Assembly: GCA_031180805.1 (NCBI GenBank)
Contig: JAPSLL010000003.1
Span: 91,304 to 155,303, forward strand
Reading direction: 5' to 3'
Source of the DNA: Bacillus sp. (in: firmicutes)
Lineage (GTDB): Bacteria; Bacillota; Bacilli; Bacillales; Bacillaceae
DNA length: 64,000 nt
Of this stretch, positions 8,133-17,557 are shown piece by piece; within the stretch, counting starts at the first letter, position 1; every line of letters starts with the position of its first letter. Position numbers and translations under genes: made by a program. The notes beneath the pieces are model-generated. The model had not been told where the DNA came from, made no database searches, and saw only the letters and a list, made by a program, of their open reading frames with translations.

Positions 8133-9173
8133 GTGTTCAAGGACATATCAGTTACGGAACTTATCGCATTAAAAAATAAAGGGGACCTTACTGTTATCGA
8201 TGTAAGATCACCATCAGAGTTTCTTGATTCTACGATTCCAGGTAGTATGAATATTCCGTTCTTTAATGACGAGGAACGAGCTGAAATTGGAACGATTTAC
8301 AAGCAAGTCAATCCACAGGCTGCTAAGGAAAGAGGCTTGGAAATCATCTCAGCTAAATTACCTGCTTTCGTTAAGGAATTTTCTCGAATTAAAGGCAAAA
8401 AAGCAGTCTTTTGTTGGCGCGGAGGAATGCGAAGCCGAACTTCTGCAACAGTTCTTTCGTTAATGGGAATCGAGGTATTCCGCTTAGAAGGGGGCTACCG
8501 AAATTACCGAAATTCAGTTGTAGAAAAGCTTCATTCATTTCATATAACCTCTGATGCATTTGTGTTAAACGGCAATACAGGCTCAGGAAAAACAACAATC
8601 CTCCATCGTTTAGCTAACGAAGGCCATCCTACGATTGATTTAGAAGGCCTTGCAATGCATAGAGGATCGATATTTGGACAAATCGGTTTAACCCCACATA
8701 ACCAAAAAACATTTGATGCTTTGCTTCTCGAGGAGCTTGAGAAACTTAAATGTTCGCCATATATTCTATTTGAAGGTGAAAGCAAACGAATTGGTAAAGT
8801 GATGATTCCAGACTTTATTATCGACAAAAAAGAAAGTGGGACTCAATTATTTATTGAAATGCCAATTGAGGAAAGAGTAAAACATATTTTAGAGGATTAT
8901 CAACCATGGGAGCATCAAGAAGAATGTATAAGTGCCTTCCTTCGTATTAAACGACGTATTCATACACCGATTGCGAAACAAATACAAGCAGATTTAGAAT
9001 TAAAAAATTATGATTCTGCTGTTCGATATTTACTTGAATATTATTATGACCCATTATATGAACATTCAACTAAACAATATCGAGCTGATCACATCGTAAC
9101 CATTAAGGCGAACAATATTGATGAAGCAGTTGATAAAATCAATCAATACTTAAATACTAGAAATAATTTATGA
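8133..9173 (+). CDS. selU: tRNA 2-selenouridine synthase (MnmH/SelU/YbbB)
   Basis: Replaces sulfur with selenium at wobble 2-thiouridine of tRNAs for Lys, Glu and Gln using selenophosphate from SelD. An N-terminal rhodanese domain carries the active Cys94 in FCWRGGMRS, and the C-terminal part has a P-loop GNTGSGKT near residue 147. I chose GTG at 8133 because AAAGGTGG lies 8 bases upstream; the longer frame from GTG at 8121 would begin inside that ribosome binding site. Length (346) fits the family. Next to selD, this marks the organism as using selenium at least in tRNA. Confidence 0.94.
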   Translation: MFKDISVTELIALKNKGDLTVIDVRSPSEFLDSTIPGSMNIPFFNDEERAEIGTIYKQVNPQAAKERGLEIISAKLPAFVKEFSRIKGKKAVFCWRGGMRSRTSATVLSLMGIEVFRLEGGYRNYRNSVVEKLHSFHITSDAFVLNGNTGSGKTTILHRLANEGHPTIDLEGLAMHRGSIFGQIGLTPHNQKTFDALLLEELEKLKCSPYILFEGESKRIGKVMIPDFIIDKKESGTQLFIEMPIEERVKHILEDYQPWEHQEECISAFLRIKRRIHTPIAKQIQADLELKNYDSAVRYLLEYYYDPLYEHSTKQYRADHIVTIKANNIDEAVDKINQYLNTRNNL

Positions 9174-9180
9174 AAATAAA

Positions 9181-9238
9181 ACAAGGGTCTGGCGACTGCA
9201 ATATCAAGTTATATTGGTAAATGGCTTGACCCTTTTGT
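9181..9238. terminator. Probable bidirectional terminator after selU
   Basis: CAAGGGTC and GACCCTTTTG pair across a loop that holds a second small stem (CAATAT/ATATTG). It separates two converging genes, selU and the small gene at 9249. Confidence 0.6.
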
Positions 9239-9248
9239 TGTGCTAAGT

Positions 9249-9479
9249 TTATCGCTTTTTCCTACTTAAATGATTATAATGCCAGCTTCCTTCAAGTATC
9301 TTTTTGCTATTTTTTCTGACAAATTCACGCAATGATTCTGGTAGTGGTTCATTCTCAAGCTGATGGAAATTAATGTACCAAATCCGTCCTCTACTGAAAT
9401 CCATCACCTGTACTTCCGTATATCCCTTCCCAGTTATTGTTGATTTTTTCATCGTTAACATAATCTCATAGTTATCCAT
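9249..9479 (-). CDS. Small protein of unknown function (76 residues)
   Basis: I do not recognise a family. The protein is basic at the C-terminus (SRKKR), has no signal peptide or membrane helix, and looks like a small soluble protein with mixed strands (WYINFHQLENEPLPESLREF). The ATG at 9479 is best placed: AGGAGAGGTGA lies a few bases upstream, while a GTG three codons earlier would overlap it. It converges with selU and is upstream of no obvious partner. Coding status is supported by the ribosome binding site and the gene-like spacing only. One possibility is a competence/comK-like regulator fragment, but nothing in it proves that. Confidence 0.55.
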   Translation of the reverse strand: MDNYEIMLTMKKSTITGKGYTEVQVMDFSRGRIWYINFHQLENEPLPESLREFVRKNSKKILEGSWHYNHLSRKKR

Positions 9480-9578
9480 GAAGCTCACCTCTCCTTATAT
9501 TATAAGAACGTATGTTCCTGATTTCAATATAAAGAAGGCTCAACAATCGATGAGATTTTAAATAATTTTGTTCCACCA

Positions 9579-10394
9579 TTAATCCTGGTTACTTCGTACT
9601 TGACTCTCATTATTCGCTGATGGTGGCAATTCACCAGAATACGCTAACCAATAAAAGCAAGAAACAAAAATACTGCCTCCCACTGCATTGCCAAGAAATA
9701 CAGGGACAAAATTCCCGAGGAACTCACTCCAAGTTGCTTGTCCTATAAAGATTGCTGCAGGAATCACGAACATATTTGCAACGATATGCTGAAAGCCTAT
9801 CGCTACAAAACCCATTATAGGAAACCAAATCGCAAGTATCTTCCCGCTCATTTCCTCTGAACCATATGAAAGCCATACAGCCAACCCGACTAACCAATTA
9901 CAGCCAATTGCCGAGAAAAAGGCTTGAAGAAAAGTATAATCAATTTTTGCCCTTGCAAATTCAACGGTTTGATTCAAATTTGGACCTGATTCAGTTAAGC
10001 CAACGATATGCCCAAAAATATAAGCGACAAATACAGCACCAATAAAATTAGCAATCGTAATCCAAAACCAATTAGTTAGAAGCTTTTGCAAAGAGATCTT
10101 TTTTCCTAGAAACGCCATCGAAACGGACATCATATTACCTGTTAACAGTTCCCCGCCAGCTAAAATGATAAGAATAAGACCTAAAGGGAAAACGCTTGCC
10201 CCTAAAAACCCATTAAATGAACCCCATTCTTCAGGTAAGCTTGCCGTGACTCTTATATCTAACAAATATCCTAGTGATATAAATGCTCCGCCTAAAAATC
10301 CTAAAATCAACATGGATCTAAGTGGAAGCTTCGATTTCCTAAGTCCAGCATCAATTGTCATGTGTGCAATTTTTTGTGGTGTGTGAAAAGCCAT
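9579..10394 (-). CDS. Formate/nitrite transporter family channel (FNT, YwcJ-like)
   Basis: Pentameric membrane channel for small monovalent anions such as formate or nitrite. It has six helices over about residues 28-255, with the first FNT signature around LAGGELLTGNMM and the second around GFVAIGFQHIVANMF, each placing conserved residues in the pore. Length (271) is typical. No formate or nitrite enzyme gene is next to it, so the anion cannot be assigned; B. subtilis YwcJ is the nearest family member I can name. The intergenic region to gerC (96 bases) must hold its promoter. Confidence 0.9.
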   Translation of the reverse strand: MAFHTPQKIAHMTIDAGLRKSKLPLRSMLILGFLGGAFISLGYLLDIRVTASLPEEWGSFNGFLGASVFPLGLILIILAGGELLTGNMMSVSMAFLGKKISLQKLLTNWFWITIANFIGAVFVAYIFGHIVGLTESGPNLNQTVEFARAKIDYTFLQAFFSAIGCNWLVGLAVWLSYGSEEMSGKILAIWFPIMGFVAIGFQHIVANMFVIPAAIFIGQATWSEFLGNFVPVFLGNAVGGSIFVSCFYWLAYSGELPPSANNESQVRSNQD

Positions 10395-10490
10395 TATGCT
10401 ACCTCCTTATGTTTATCAACAAATTAAAAGGAAAGTATTTCTATTCAATAGTCAAGTTATATTATGTTTAAATTCATCTTGTTACATTCT

Positions 10491-11573
10491 TTATTGGATG
10501 ACACCAGATTCTAATAATTCCACATCAACATTTACATTTACTTTTATCGAAGGATAGATGTCCTTCCACTTTTCCATATCCCAGTTTCGGGAACGAGTTC
10601 GAACTTGTTCTCCTATTCCTAAAGGATCCACTTCCTTTTCCTGAAATTTTTGAATCATATCTTCTGCTGATTTCTTAAATTCTTTCTCCATTTCCTTTTC
10701 CAGCTTCGTCATTTTTGTTTTTGATAATGACCCATTGTTATATTCTAAAAGGATAGATTTAATTTTAATATTTATATTAATATCGGAGCTCGTCATTGGC
10801 TTCGGGATCTCAAACTTCCTTGTTGCTTTAATATTATATACTGAGGCTTTACCTTTATTTTTAAATTGGATGGCATATGAATCACGCTGACTTCTCCGCT
10901 CTAACAAAATTTTAAAAATAAAAAATTGATCTGGTTGTATTTCATCAACCAATTTGTCATTTTTAAATAGTCCTAACGCCTTTAAATTTGCATTCCCTTC
11001 CTTTTGTTCAAGAATTGGCAGGACTGGATCTATGCCCTCTGCATAGAGCTTGTACATAAATTGATGAAGATTTGTCTTATGAATTAATCCTGATTCAATG
11101 TTTTGTTCAATTAAATTAGATAAATAAATACCATTGTCCGCATTTCCATATTGCTTGCTTAAAAAATCCCTTGGACTCCCTTCAAGAATACCTAGATAAA
11201 CTTTAGCACCAACTGACGGGTCCCGTTGAAGTGCATCCAATAAATTTGCTAATCCACGTTCTGCAGTTTTCCTTTCAAACAGGCTTACTTCGATTTTCCC
11301 ACTAACAAATGGTTTATCTGATTGCAAGCTTTGCAAATCACGAATTTCTCGAGTTAGAATCGATTTCGCTGTAATCGTTTCATTTTTCACTGACTTATCT
11401 GGCTGAAAATTAGGGAAGACAACAGTAGTTTCAAACGTATCTTTATCAATATATTCATAACCTAAAGCAGTTGCCAATTGGATATCGTCTAATATTCTTT
11501 TCTCAATATTCATACACCCTGATAGCATTATTACTACAAGAAGCGACAGGACAGCTTTTTTAACTTTTTGCAC
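10491..11573 (-). CDS. Spore germination protein, Ger(x)C lipoprotein family
   Basis: C subunit of a GerA-type germinant receptor, a lipoprotein at the outer face of the spore inner membrane. The signal ends in lipobox LSGC (Cys20). The body (360 residues) has the family pattern with a GYEYIDKD segment after the signal and an amphipathic helix-rich C-terminus ending near WKDIYPSIKVNV. The start is GTG at 11573 with AAGGGGG upstream, and the first codons overlap the end of gerB by 14 bases, which implies translational coupling. Expression in the forespore is expected from the family. Confidence 0.92.
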   Translation of the reverse strand: MQKVKKAVLSLLVVIMLSGCMNIEKRILDDIQLATALGYEYIDKDTFETTVVFPNFQPDKSVKNETITAKSILTREIRDLQSLQSDKPFVSGKIEVSLFERKTAERGLANLLDALQRDPSVGAKVYLGILEGSPRDFLSKQYGNADNGIYLSNLIEQNIESGLIHKTNLHQFMYKLYAEGIDPVLPILEQKEGNANLKALGLFKNDKLVDEIQPDQFFIFKILLERRSQRDSYAIQFKNKGKASVYNIKATRKFEIPKPMTSSDININIKIKSILLEYNNGSLSKTKMTKLEKEMEKEFKKSAEDMIQKFQEKEVDPLGIGEQVRTRSRNWDMEKWKDIYPSIKVNVNVDVELLESGVIQ

Positions 11574-12654
11574 CCTTTGTCCCCCTTATCTTTGTTATGA
11601 TGAAAGACAAAATCGCCAGCAAAGGTAAATAAACAAAGACAATATATATAGCAAAGTCACCTATATATGTATTTATGAATTGGACAGCTTCTCTGCCTCG
11701 AATAAGCACTGTTGAAAGAAGAACGATAAGCAAAATAAGAATAATTGCCGTTTTAGATTTTAAGTTAAAAATTTTTTCAATCCCTTTCTTTGATGCCCAA
11801 ACAGACATACAAAGATTAGGAAGAATAATTAAAATCCATGAAGTAATCCCGATATATTCAATCCTCTCAACAAATGGAAGCTCAACTATTTTCCACATCG
11901 ACAATGTCGCCCAAATATGCTGACTTACTTGCTTTTCACTAAAAAAACCGATTGAAATAATTAAAATGTATAAATATAAAGTTAATGAAATGCCATTTCC
12001 TAAATGTGCCCATTTTTGTGATTTTTCCGGGTTTTTTATATACGGATAAAACATTAGCAATGTTGAAGGTCCGATATACGTTAGCATCATATCCTTTGTA
12101 GCAATGGCTAAATCACTAATAGAATGGTTTAAGAATGGAAGGAAATTTCGAAAATTCGTATATTCTAATGGAAAGAGAAAGGTAAAGAAAATATAAAAGG
12201 GAATAACGATGCCTAAAAAGCTAATCCCCGCAACAATTCGAAATCCTCCTGTTACACAATAATAAGTAAGGCCTAGCAAGAAAAGACTAAAAATCAAAAT
12301 ATTAATAGTTGGATAAACCCACACTTGGACTACCTCTAAATACGTACGAAGGACTGTAATGGCAATTAGTATCCAATAAACAACCCATATTAGACTAAAA
12401 AAACCACCAATCCATTTTCCAAACAATTCTTTATGGATGTCTACTAGGTCTTTCTTATGCCTGTTTAAGAGCACATACATAAACCAAATAATCAAATTCA
12501 TCATTAAAGCTGCAGTGATGACTGCGATCCATGCATCATTACCTGCTGACTCCATAATAACCCGCTGAAAGCCAAAAACCCCAACACCCAATTGTATTGA
12601 ATGAATGACTGAAAAAACAAGAAAATGAGAAATTTGAAACTTCTTTTGTTCCAT
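11560..12654 (-). CDS. Spore germination protein, GerB family (APC-type permease)
   Basis: B subunit of a germinant receptor, related to amino acid permeases, thought to bind the germinant. About ten helices over 364 residues, with typical starts SHFLVFSVIHSIQLGVGVF and GIVIPFYIFFTFLFP. AGGAGGGG lies before ATG. It is 12 bases downstream of gerA and overlaps gerC, so A-B-C form one operon. The germinant is unknown. Confidence 0.92.
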   Translation of the reverse strand: MEQKKFQISHFLVFSVIHSIQLGVGVFGFQRVIMESAGNDAWIAVITAALMMNLIIWFMYVLLNRHKKDLVDIHKELFGKWIGGFFSLIWVVYWILIAITVLRTYLEVVQVWVYPTINILIFSLFLLGLTYYCVTGGFRIVAGISFLGIVIPFYIFFTFLFPLEYTNFRNFLPFLNHSISDLAIATKDMMLTYIGPSTLLMFYPYIKNPEKSQKWAHLGNGISLTLYLYILIISIGFFSEKQVSQHIWATLSMWKIVELPFVERIEYIGITSWILIILPNLCMSVWASKKGIEKIFNLKSKTAIILILLIVLLSTVLIRGREAVQFINTYIGDFAIYIVFVYLPLLAILSFIITKIRGTKGAKS

Positions 12655-12666
12655 TCGTAACCCCTC

Positions 12667-14247
12667 CTAAAATCCATGCTTCTTTTTTGCTTGCTCCTTC
12701 TTCTTTTTTGCCTTTTTTGCATTAAAGCGACCTGTTTTTTCAGTTTGTTCTTGGATTGGTCGCTTTGACTGGAAGGAAAATGGTAAACGAATAAGAGAAT
12801 CCTTTAAATCTTTCATTCTTGGCGGATAAAATGGTTCAAGGAACGGTCTTCCTAATGAAGTCAATTTTAATAAATGAATGAGTAAGCAACAAAAGCTAAT
12901 CGCAACCCCTAAAAGGCCGATAATATGAGCCATAAATAAAAACGGAAATCGAATTAAACGAATCGTATTACCCATCTGATATACAGGTGTTGTAAAAGAA
13001 GCTAATGCTGCAAGCGCAACGATAATTAATAAAACATTACTAGTTAAGCCCGCCTCAACAGAAGCAGTTCCTATCACGATACCACCCACGATACCGATCG
13101 TTTGACCTACCTTTGTTGGCAGTCTTGCTCCAGCCTCTCTCAGCAATTCAATTGCTAATTCTAAAATAAGCGCCTCTAAAATTGGCGGTAAAGGAATACC
13201 GCTACGTGAGATAACAAGTGTATTAACTAAATCCTTTGGAATTAACTCATAATGATACGTAATAACAGCGACATAAATAGGTGTAATTAAAATTGAAAAT
13301 AATACGGCAAAAAAACGGACCAATCGGAAAAAAGAAGCAACCGTCCAATTTAAAAAGTAATCCTCAAATGCTGAAAAAAATTCAAAAAGAGTCGTAGGTC
13401 CAATTAATCCATGTGGTGCACCATCAACCAAAATAGCTACCTTCCCCTCCCCTAGTGCAGCGGCAATTCGATCTGGTCTTTCCGTATCAATTAGTTGGGG
13501 AAATGGTGAATTTTGATTATCTTGAATTAATTGAGTAATAATTGAGCTATCATTGATTTGGTCAAAATCTAATGTTGATAAACGCTGGATCACTGTATTT
13601 ACATTCTCTTGATTAGCAATTCCATCAATGAAAAGGACAGAAATCTTCGTTTTCGATAATTTACCAACGATAATGTCCTTTGCCACTAATTCAGGAATCG
13701 GCAATCTCTTTCGAACAAGATTTATATTCGTATCCAATGATTCAACAAATGACTCTTTAGGCCCAACTACACTAAACTCAACTTCTGGTAGAGAAACCTG
13801 TCTTGTTTTTTCGACACTTGCTTTAACAAGACATACTTCAGTTTCCTTATTTTCCTCGTAAATTAAGATAAATCCCTTTAAAAGATTCTCCTTAATTTTT
13901 GATAAATCTGTTGTTACGATAACCTTTTCGATTGGTAGAACTGTTGGCAAAGCGGAAATTGAATCACTATCCTTTAAATATGGTAAAATATCACGATGGA
14001 TAATTTCCTTATCAACTAATGTTGTGAAGTATCCGATACAAAACGAGCATGAATTGAAATCTAAACTAAGTTGTTTAAAATCATTTGAGGTACTTATATC
14101 TTTTATTTGTTTTGAAAGCGAGTCGTCATTTTTCTTATCCTTTTCAGTATCATTTTCGCTTTTTGTATTTGCTTCTTGGCTATTTTTCTTTTGCTCTTGA
14201 CCTTTTTCATTTTCCTGTGCTAATAATTTTTCGTACCTCTTTCTCAT
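12667..14247 (-). CDS. Spore germination protein, GerA family
   Basis: A subunit of a GerA-type receptor. The N-terminal third is hydrophilic and highly charged (Lys/Glu/Asn-rich linker at residues 10-55), followed by the GerA cytoplasmic domain with FSVVGPKESFVESLDTNINLVRKR-type signature around residues 150-175, and then four to five helices in the C-terminal half (about 285-470). The C-terminal tail is Lys-rich. ATG at 14247 has GGTGA 6 bases upstream; a TTG two codons earlier is the alternative. First gene of the gerA-B-C operon, so this is a spore former. Confidence 0.94.
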   Translation of the reverse strand: MRKRYEKLLAQENEKGQEQKKNSQEANTKSENDTEKDKKNDDSLSKQIKDISTSNDFKQLSLDFNSCSFCIGYFTTLVDKEIIHRDILPYLKDSDSISALPTVLPIEKVIVTTDLSKIKENLLKGFILIYEENKETEVCLVKASVEKTRQVSLPEVEFSVVGPKESFVESLDTNINLVRKRLPIPELVAKDIIVGKLSKTKISVLFIDGIANQENVNTVIQRLSTLDFDQINDSSIITQLIQDNQNSPFPQLIDTERPDRIAAALGEGKVAILVDGAPHGLIGPTTLFEFFSAFEDYFLNWTVASFFRLVRFFAVLFSILITPIYVAVITYHYELIPKDLVNTLVISRSGIPLPPILEALILELAIELLREAGARLPTKVGQTIGIVGGIVIGTASVEAGLTSNVLLIIVALAALASFTTPVYQMGNTIRLIRFPFLFMAHIIGLLGVAISFCCLLIHLLKLTSLGRPFLEPFYPPRMKDLKDSLIRLPFSFQSKRPIQEQTEKTGRFNAKKAKKKKEQAKKKHGF

Positions 14248-14390
14248 GAACAATCACCAACTATGATAGAAATAATCCGTATTTACCGTTTTATTCTCTT
14301 CATGCGCAAACCAAATTATACCTTTCCAACTAGACTATAAATTAAGGGGCAGTTATAATCCTCATCTTATGTATTTGTTGAAAACAAAAA

Positions 14391-14418
14391 AATCCTTACC
14401 TTTTAATGTGTAAGGATC
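14391..14418 (-). terminator. Terminator of the DUF421 gene
   Basis: ATCCTTAC and GTAAGGAT pair around a 10-base loop; on the minus strand T7 follows directly. Confidence 0.8.
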
Positions 14419-14425
14419 TTGATAT

Positions 14426-15118
14426 TCAGCTCGTTTTATGTTCATATTCGATCGCGTATACATCTTCATTTTCTTTCCATTCCGCATATAAAACGTTTTT
14501 ATAATTATATATTCCTTGCTTAGCTAGTTCATCTATGAGCCACTTTTCTTCAAGTCCATATTTTTTCAAATTATTGTAGACAATTTCTCCATCAAGGATT
14601 AACGTAAGTGTTAAATGAACGGGCTTTAATGGGAGCCCGAAATCACCTGATTTAGGAGTTTCAAATTCCGCTTTCGGCAGGACACTAACAAGCCCGTTTG
14701 TTTCCAAAATCGCATATTCCACTTCTTTAAGTGAAAAATAGCCTTGTTGTCTTATTAAGCTTTGCAATTGATTAATGTCCATCCTGCTTTTCTTAAGGAC
14801 ATGATAATTTATTTTGCCTTTATTAATGACTATACTCGTTTCTCCTTCTAAAAGTCTTCTCGCTTTCGTGAATTTTTGTGTAATTAATTCAATTAAGTAA
14901 ATGAGTAATCCCCATATAATAGCGGCAAAAACAATTTCACGGAGCTTTGTATTATCGTCATATATAGCGTTGCCAACTAACTCCCCTAAAACAAGAGCTG
15001 AAATAAAATCAAATGGTGTAATTTGCGAGAATTGTGTTTTCCCTAATATTTTCGTAATCACAAATAATATGACTAATCCTGATATTAACTCTATCGTCAC
15101 AGATGCATAATGGTTCAT
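14426..15118 (-). CDS. DUF421 (YetF/YcaP-type) membrane protein
   Basis: Three N-terminal helices over about the first 85 residues, then a soluble DUF421 domain with ILGKTQFSQITPFDF at the membrane end and the small C-terminal beta domain seen in YetF. Several Bacillus paralogs (YetF, YrbG, YkjA, YdfR) exist, some made in spores; a 2Duf-type partner has been tied to spore membrane properties. I chose ATG at 15118 after AGAGAGG; a TTG nine codons upstream is in frame. Being next to the ger operon but with its own terminator, it may be a spore membrane protein; that is inference. Confidence 0.85.
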   Translation of the reverse strand: MNHYASVTIELISGLVILFVITKILGKTQFSQITPFDFISALVLGELVGNAIYDDNTKLREIVFAAIIWGLLIYLIELITQKFTKARRLLEGETSIVINKGKINYHVLKKSRMDINQLQSLIRQQGYFSLKEVEYAILETNGLVSVLPKAEFETPKSGDFGLPLKPVHLTLTLILDGEIVYNNLKKYGLEEKWLIDELAKQGIYNYKNVLYAEWKENEDVYAIEYEHKTS

Positions 15119-15261
15119 ATCTGACCCAGCCTCTCTTGTCAACAATCGTTAACCATTATGGATAACAGCACTATGTTTTATACTTTCAAAAAGATTGCGC
15201 AAATAAATTAGTTGAACTAAAGCAATTCACAATTATTTATATTTAGGAGTCCATATGCACC

Positions 15262-15340
15262 TATTTACTTAGTAAATATAACTTGAAATGTAATTCTTTT
15301 ACACGTAGCGATTAATCTATGGTAGTGTGTAGATAGATTA
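15262..15340 (+). promoter_or_regulatory. Two inverted repeats upstream of the oxidoreductase gene
   Basis: TATTTAC-TTA-GTAAATA (15262-15278) is a compact 17-base operator-like palindrome. TAATCTA (15313-15319) and TAGATTA (15334-15340) form a looser inverted pair closer to the start codon at 15365. The regulator is not identifiable. Confidence 0.35.
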
Positions 15341-15364
15341 AACTAAATAGAAGGAGTCGAGAAA

Positions 15365-16351
15365 ATGGAAAAGAATCAAATAAAATGGGGAATTCTAGGA
15401 ACTGGTTGGATAGCAAAACAATTTACTGAGGATTTAGCTCATGCTAGCAATGGCATAGCTTATGCGGTTGGCTCACGCACAAAAGAAAGCGCTTCTACTT
15501 TTGCTGAGGCACATAAGATTTCTCATTTCTATGGCAGCTATGAGGAGCTTGCACAAGATCCAGAGGTTGATGCGATTTATATCGCTACTCCACATCCATT
15601 TCATAAGGAAAATGTTCTCACATGCTTACACGCAGGAAAGGCGGTTCTTTGTGAAAAGCCATTCACAATGAATGCAGCTGAGCTTGAGGAATTAGTACAC
15701 TATGCAAGAGCGAATAAGCTATTTCTTATGGAAGGAATGTGGACTCGCTTTCTCCCACCTATTCGTAAAGTTAATGAATGGCTACAAGCCGGTAAAATTG
15801 GTGAAGTAGGACTTGTAAAGGCTGATTTTGGTTTTAGAATGGATTGGGATCCAAAGCATCGATTATTAAATCCTGACCTCGGTGGCGGTGCATTACTAGA
15901 TGCAGGTATATATCCTGTTTCCTTTGCTTCAATGGTTTTTGGCTCAAAGCCGGAGAAGATCTTGAGTACAGCTTATATTGGTGAAACTGGTGTTGACGAA
16001 CAATTCTCTATCATTTTATCTTATCCGTCAGGCAAAACTGCAAGCTTGAATGGAGCGGTTCGCCTTGGCTTAACAAATGAAGCTTATATTTTTGGTACAA
16101 ATGGATATATTCATATTCCTTCCTTCTTAAATGCAAAAACAGCGACACTACATGTAAACAATGAGGAAGCCATTCACTATACAGATGACCGAAAATCACA
16201 CGGTTATACGTTTGAGGCTGAAGAAGTAGGTCGATGCTTGCTTGATGGTCTAACTGAAAGCACAACAATTCCTTTAGAGGAATCTATAGGAATTATGAAA
16301 ATACTAGATACAGTCCGTGGGCAATGGGGATTAAAGTATCCATTTGAATGA
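15365..16351 (+). CDS. Gfo/Idh/MocA family NAD(P)-dependent oxidoreductase
   Basis: Sugar- or inositol-type dehydrogenase of 328 residues. The N-terminal Rossmann fold starts WGILGTGWIAKQF, and the signature CEKPFTMN (near residue 97) holds the catalytic-site Lys typical of the family. The C-terminal alpha/beta domain includes GGGALLDAGIYPVSF, resembling dimeric dihydrodiol dehydrogenase-type members. AAGGAG precedes ATG by 8 bases. It stands alone between opposed genes, so the substrate cannot be inferred; a sugar role is likely given the carbohydrate genes further on. Confidence 0.9.
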   Translation: MEKNQIKWGILGTGWIAKQFTEDLAHASNGIAYAVGSRTKESASTFAEAHKISHFYGSYEELAQDPEVDAIYIATPHPFHKENVLTCLHAGKAVLCEKPFTMNAAELEELVHYARANKLFLMEGMWTRFLPPIRKVNEWLQAGKIGEVGLVKADFGFRMDWDPKHRLLNPDLGGGALLDAGIYPVSFASMVFGSKPEKILSTAYIGETGVDEQFSIILSYPSGKTASLNGAVRLGLTNEAYIFGTNGYIHIPSFLNAKTATLHVNNEEAIHYTDDRKSHGYTFEAEEVGRCLLDGLTESTTIPLEESIGIMKILDTVRGQWGLKYPFE

Positions 16352-16363
16352 TATTTACAACGT

Positions 16364-16412
16364 GAAGAGGGTGACTAAAAAAGGGGTCAGACCCTTTTTT
16401 AGTCACCCTCTT
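16364..16412. terminator. Long perfect palindromic terminator with GGGGTCAGACCC core
   Basis: Two arms of about 24 bases pair almost perfectly (16364-16387 and 16390-16412). Because each arm includes a run of A6 and T6 inside the stem, it can act for both the oxidoreductase gene and the opposed gene at 16418. The core GGGGTCAGACCC recurs in another element at 19.2 kb. Confidence 0.75.
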
Positions 16413-16417
16413 CTTGT

Positions 16418-17263
16418 TTAGCCGTCCACTTCAGTTTTAGCTTCCTCAGCATATACTCCGGCAATTTCAAAATCCTTAGCATATTCACTAATAGGCATTG
16501 ATTCAAAATGCCACGACTTTCCCGGCTTCAAATCTAGCGCTGTTTCAATTTTGCTTTCGACAATTGCTCCTTTTCGATTGTAATATTGAATATCAATATT
16601 TATATAGCGGTAAACTTTATCAGATTGATTTGTTATCGTTCCTCTTACAGTTGATCCGTATTCACCTACATCGAATTCAAAATCGGAAAAGGCTAATTGA
16701 TACTGCTTCTCTCCCTCCTGTTGTGTTAGGGCCTCAGATAACCCCTGATCGTACACAGTAACTACATTAAAATGTGGCCCTGCTAAATATCCTGAGAGTA
16801 CTGCTATTCCAGCTAAAACTATAAATTTAAGAATTCCATACTGCTTTTTTTGAGGTTTCCCTTTTTTGTTAGATAGATTGTAATCAATCTGACTTCTAAG
16901 CTCTTCCTTTATGTCATTAGCATCATCAGGTGGTAAATCAGTTAGTTCAATTTTCGTCCCAGAGAAAAAAAGCTCCATTGCAACAAGAAGATTTTGCTGT
17001 TTCAAATGAATATATTCTAAATCATCTAAAGAAAAGGCTAAAACCTTTACTTGAAATATCTCATTGTAATAAACAAATAACAATCGTTCAATGGTTTCAA
17101 CTACTAACCCTTTATTTCCTTCAACACCACCAATTGTAATGTTCATAATCTCTTCATCTTCAAATAATATATTTGCAAGCTCTTCAACTTCACGGTATGA
17201 AAGAATTTCATTAGCCTTTGAAAACTCACCTATTTCATTCTTAATAGTCCCGATATCTCTCAA
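16418..17263 (-). CDS. Membrane protein with YokE-like PH domain and FxLYD domain
   Basis: Function unknown. Residues about 25-110 resemble a bacterial PH-like (YokE-type) domain, with the pattern GNKGLVVETIERLLFVYY. A single helix (about 150-168, KFIVLAGIAVLSGYLAG) follows, and the part outside the membrane (about 195-275) is an FxLYD domain: FEFDVGEYGSTVRGTITNQS with strands ending in GKSWHFESMPI. So the PH-like part should be cytoplasmic and the FxLYD part extracellular. TTG start with GGGGGA 6 bases upstream. Gene stands alone. Domain calls are by eye. Confidence 0.7.
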   Translation of the reverse strand: MRDIGTIKNEIGEFSKANEILSYREVEELANILFEDEEIMNITIGGVEGNKGLVVETIERLLFVYYNEIFQVKVLAFSLDDLEYIHLKQQNLLVAMELFFSGTKIELTDLPPDDANDIKEELRSQIDYNLSNKKGKPQKKQYGILKFIVLAGIAVLSGYLAGPHFNVVTVYDQGLSEALTQQEGEKQYQLAFSDFEFDVGEYGSTVRGTITNQSDKVYRYINIDIQYYNRKGAIVESKIETALDLKPGKSWHFESMPISEYAKDFEIAGVYAEEAKTEVDG

Positions 17264-17557
17264 AAGACTTCCCCCTATTTATGTTTTGAAGCATAGTTTC
17301 TATCTAAAAAATATATTATTATTCTAACTAAACCATTCGTAGATTGCCTATAACTTTTTATCGTTCTTTTGTACTGATTTGTATCGTGAAAAATAAAAAT
17401 AGCAAGAAAAATGAAGTTATTGGAAATCCGTTCCTCCAACAACTCCAAATTCCCTTTCATTTAAGGACAAACGTCATGTAATATTTCTTTTATTATCATC
17501 TCATAATATATAAAGGGTGTTTTCGTAAAACTATGTTACTTTTTTATCGTTGTATTG
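17264..17557. other. Gene-free stretch before repeat copy 2
   Basis: An A+T-rich spacer. A 61-codon frame on the minus strand (17275-17460) has no good ribosome binding site and no recognisable family. I see no promoter or RNA gene that I can support. Confidence 0.4.

Noticed and set aside
17275..17460. 61-codon minus-strand frame
   Set aside because: No ribosome binding site at its start and no recognisable protein features.
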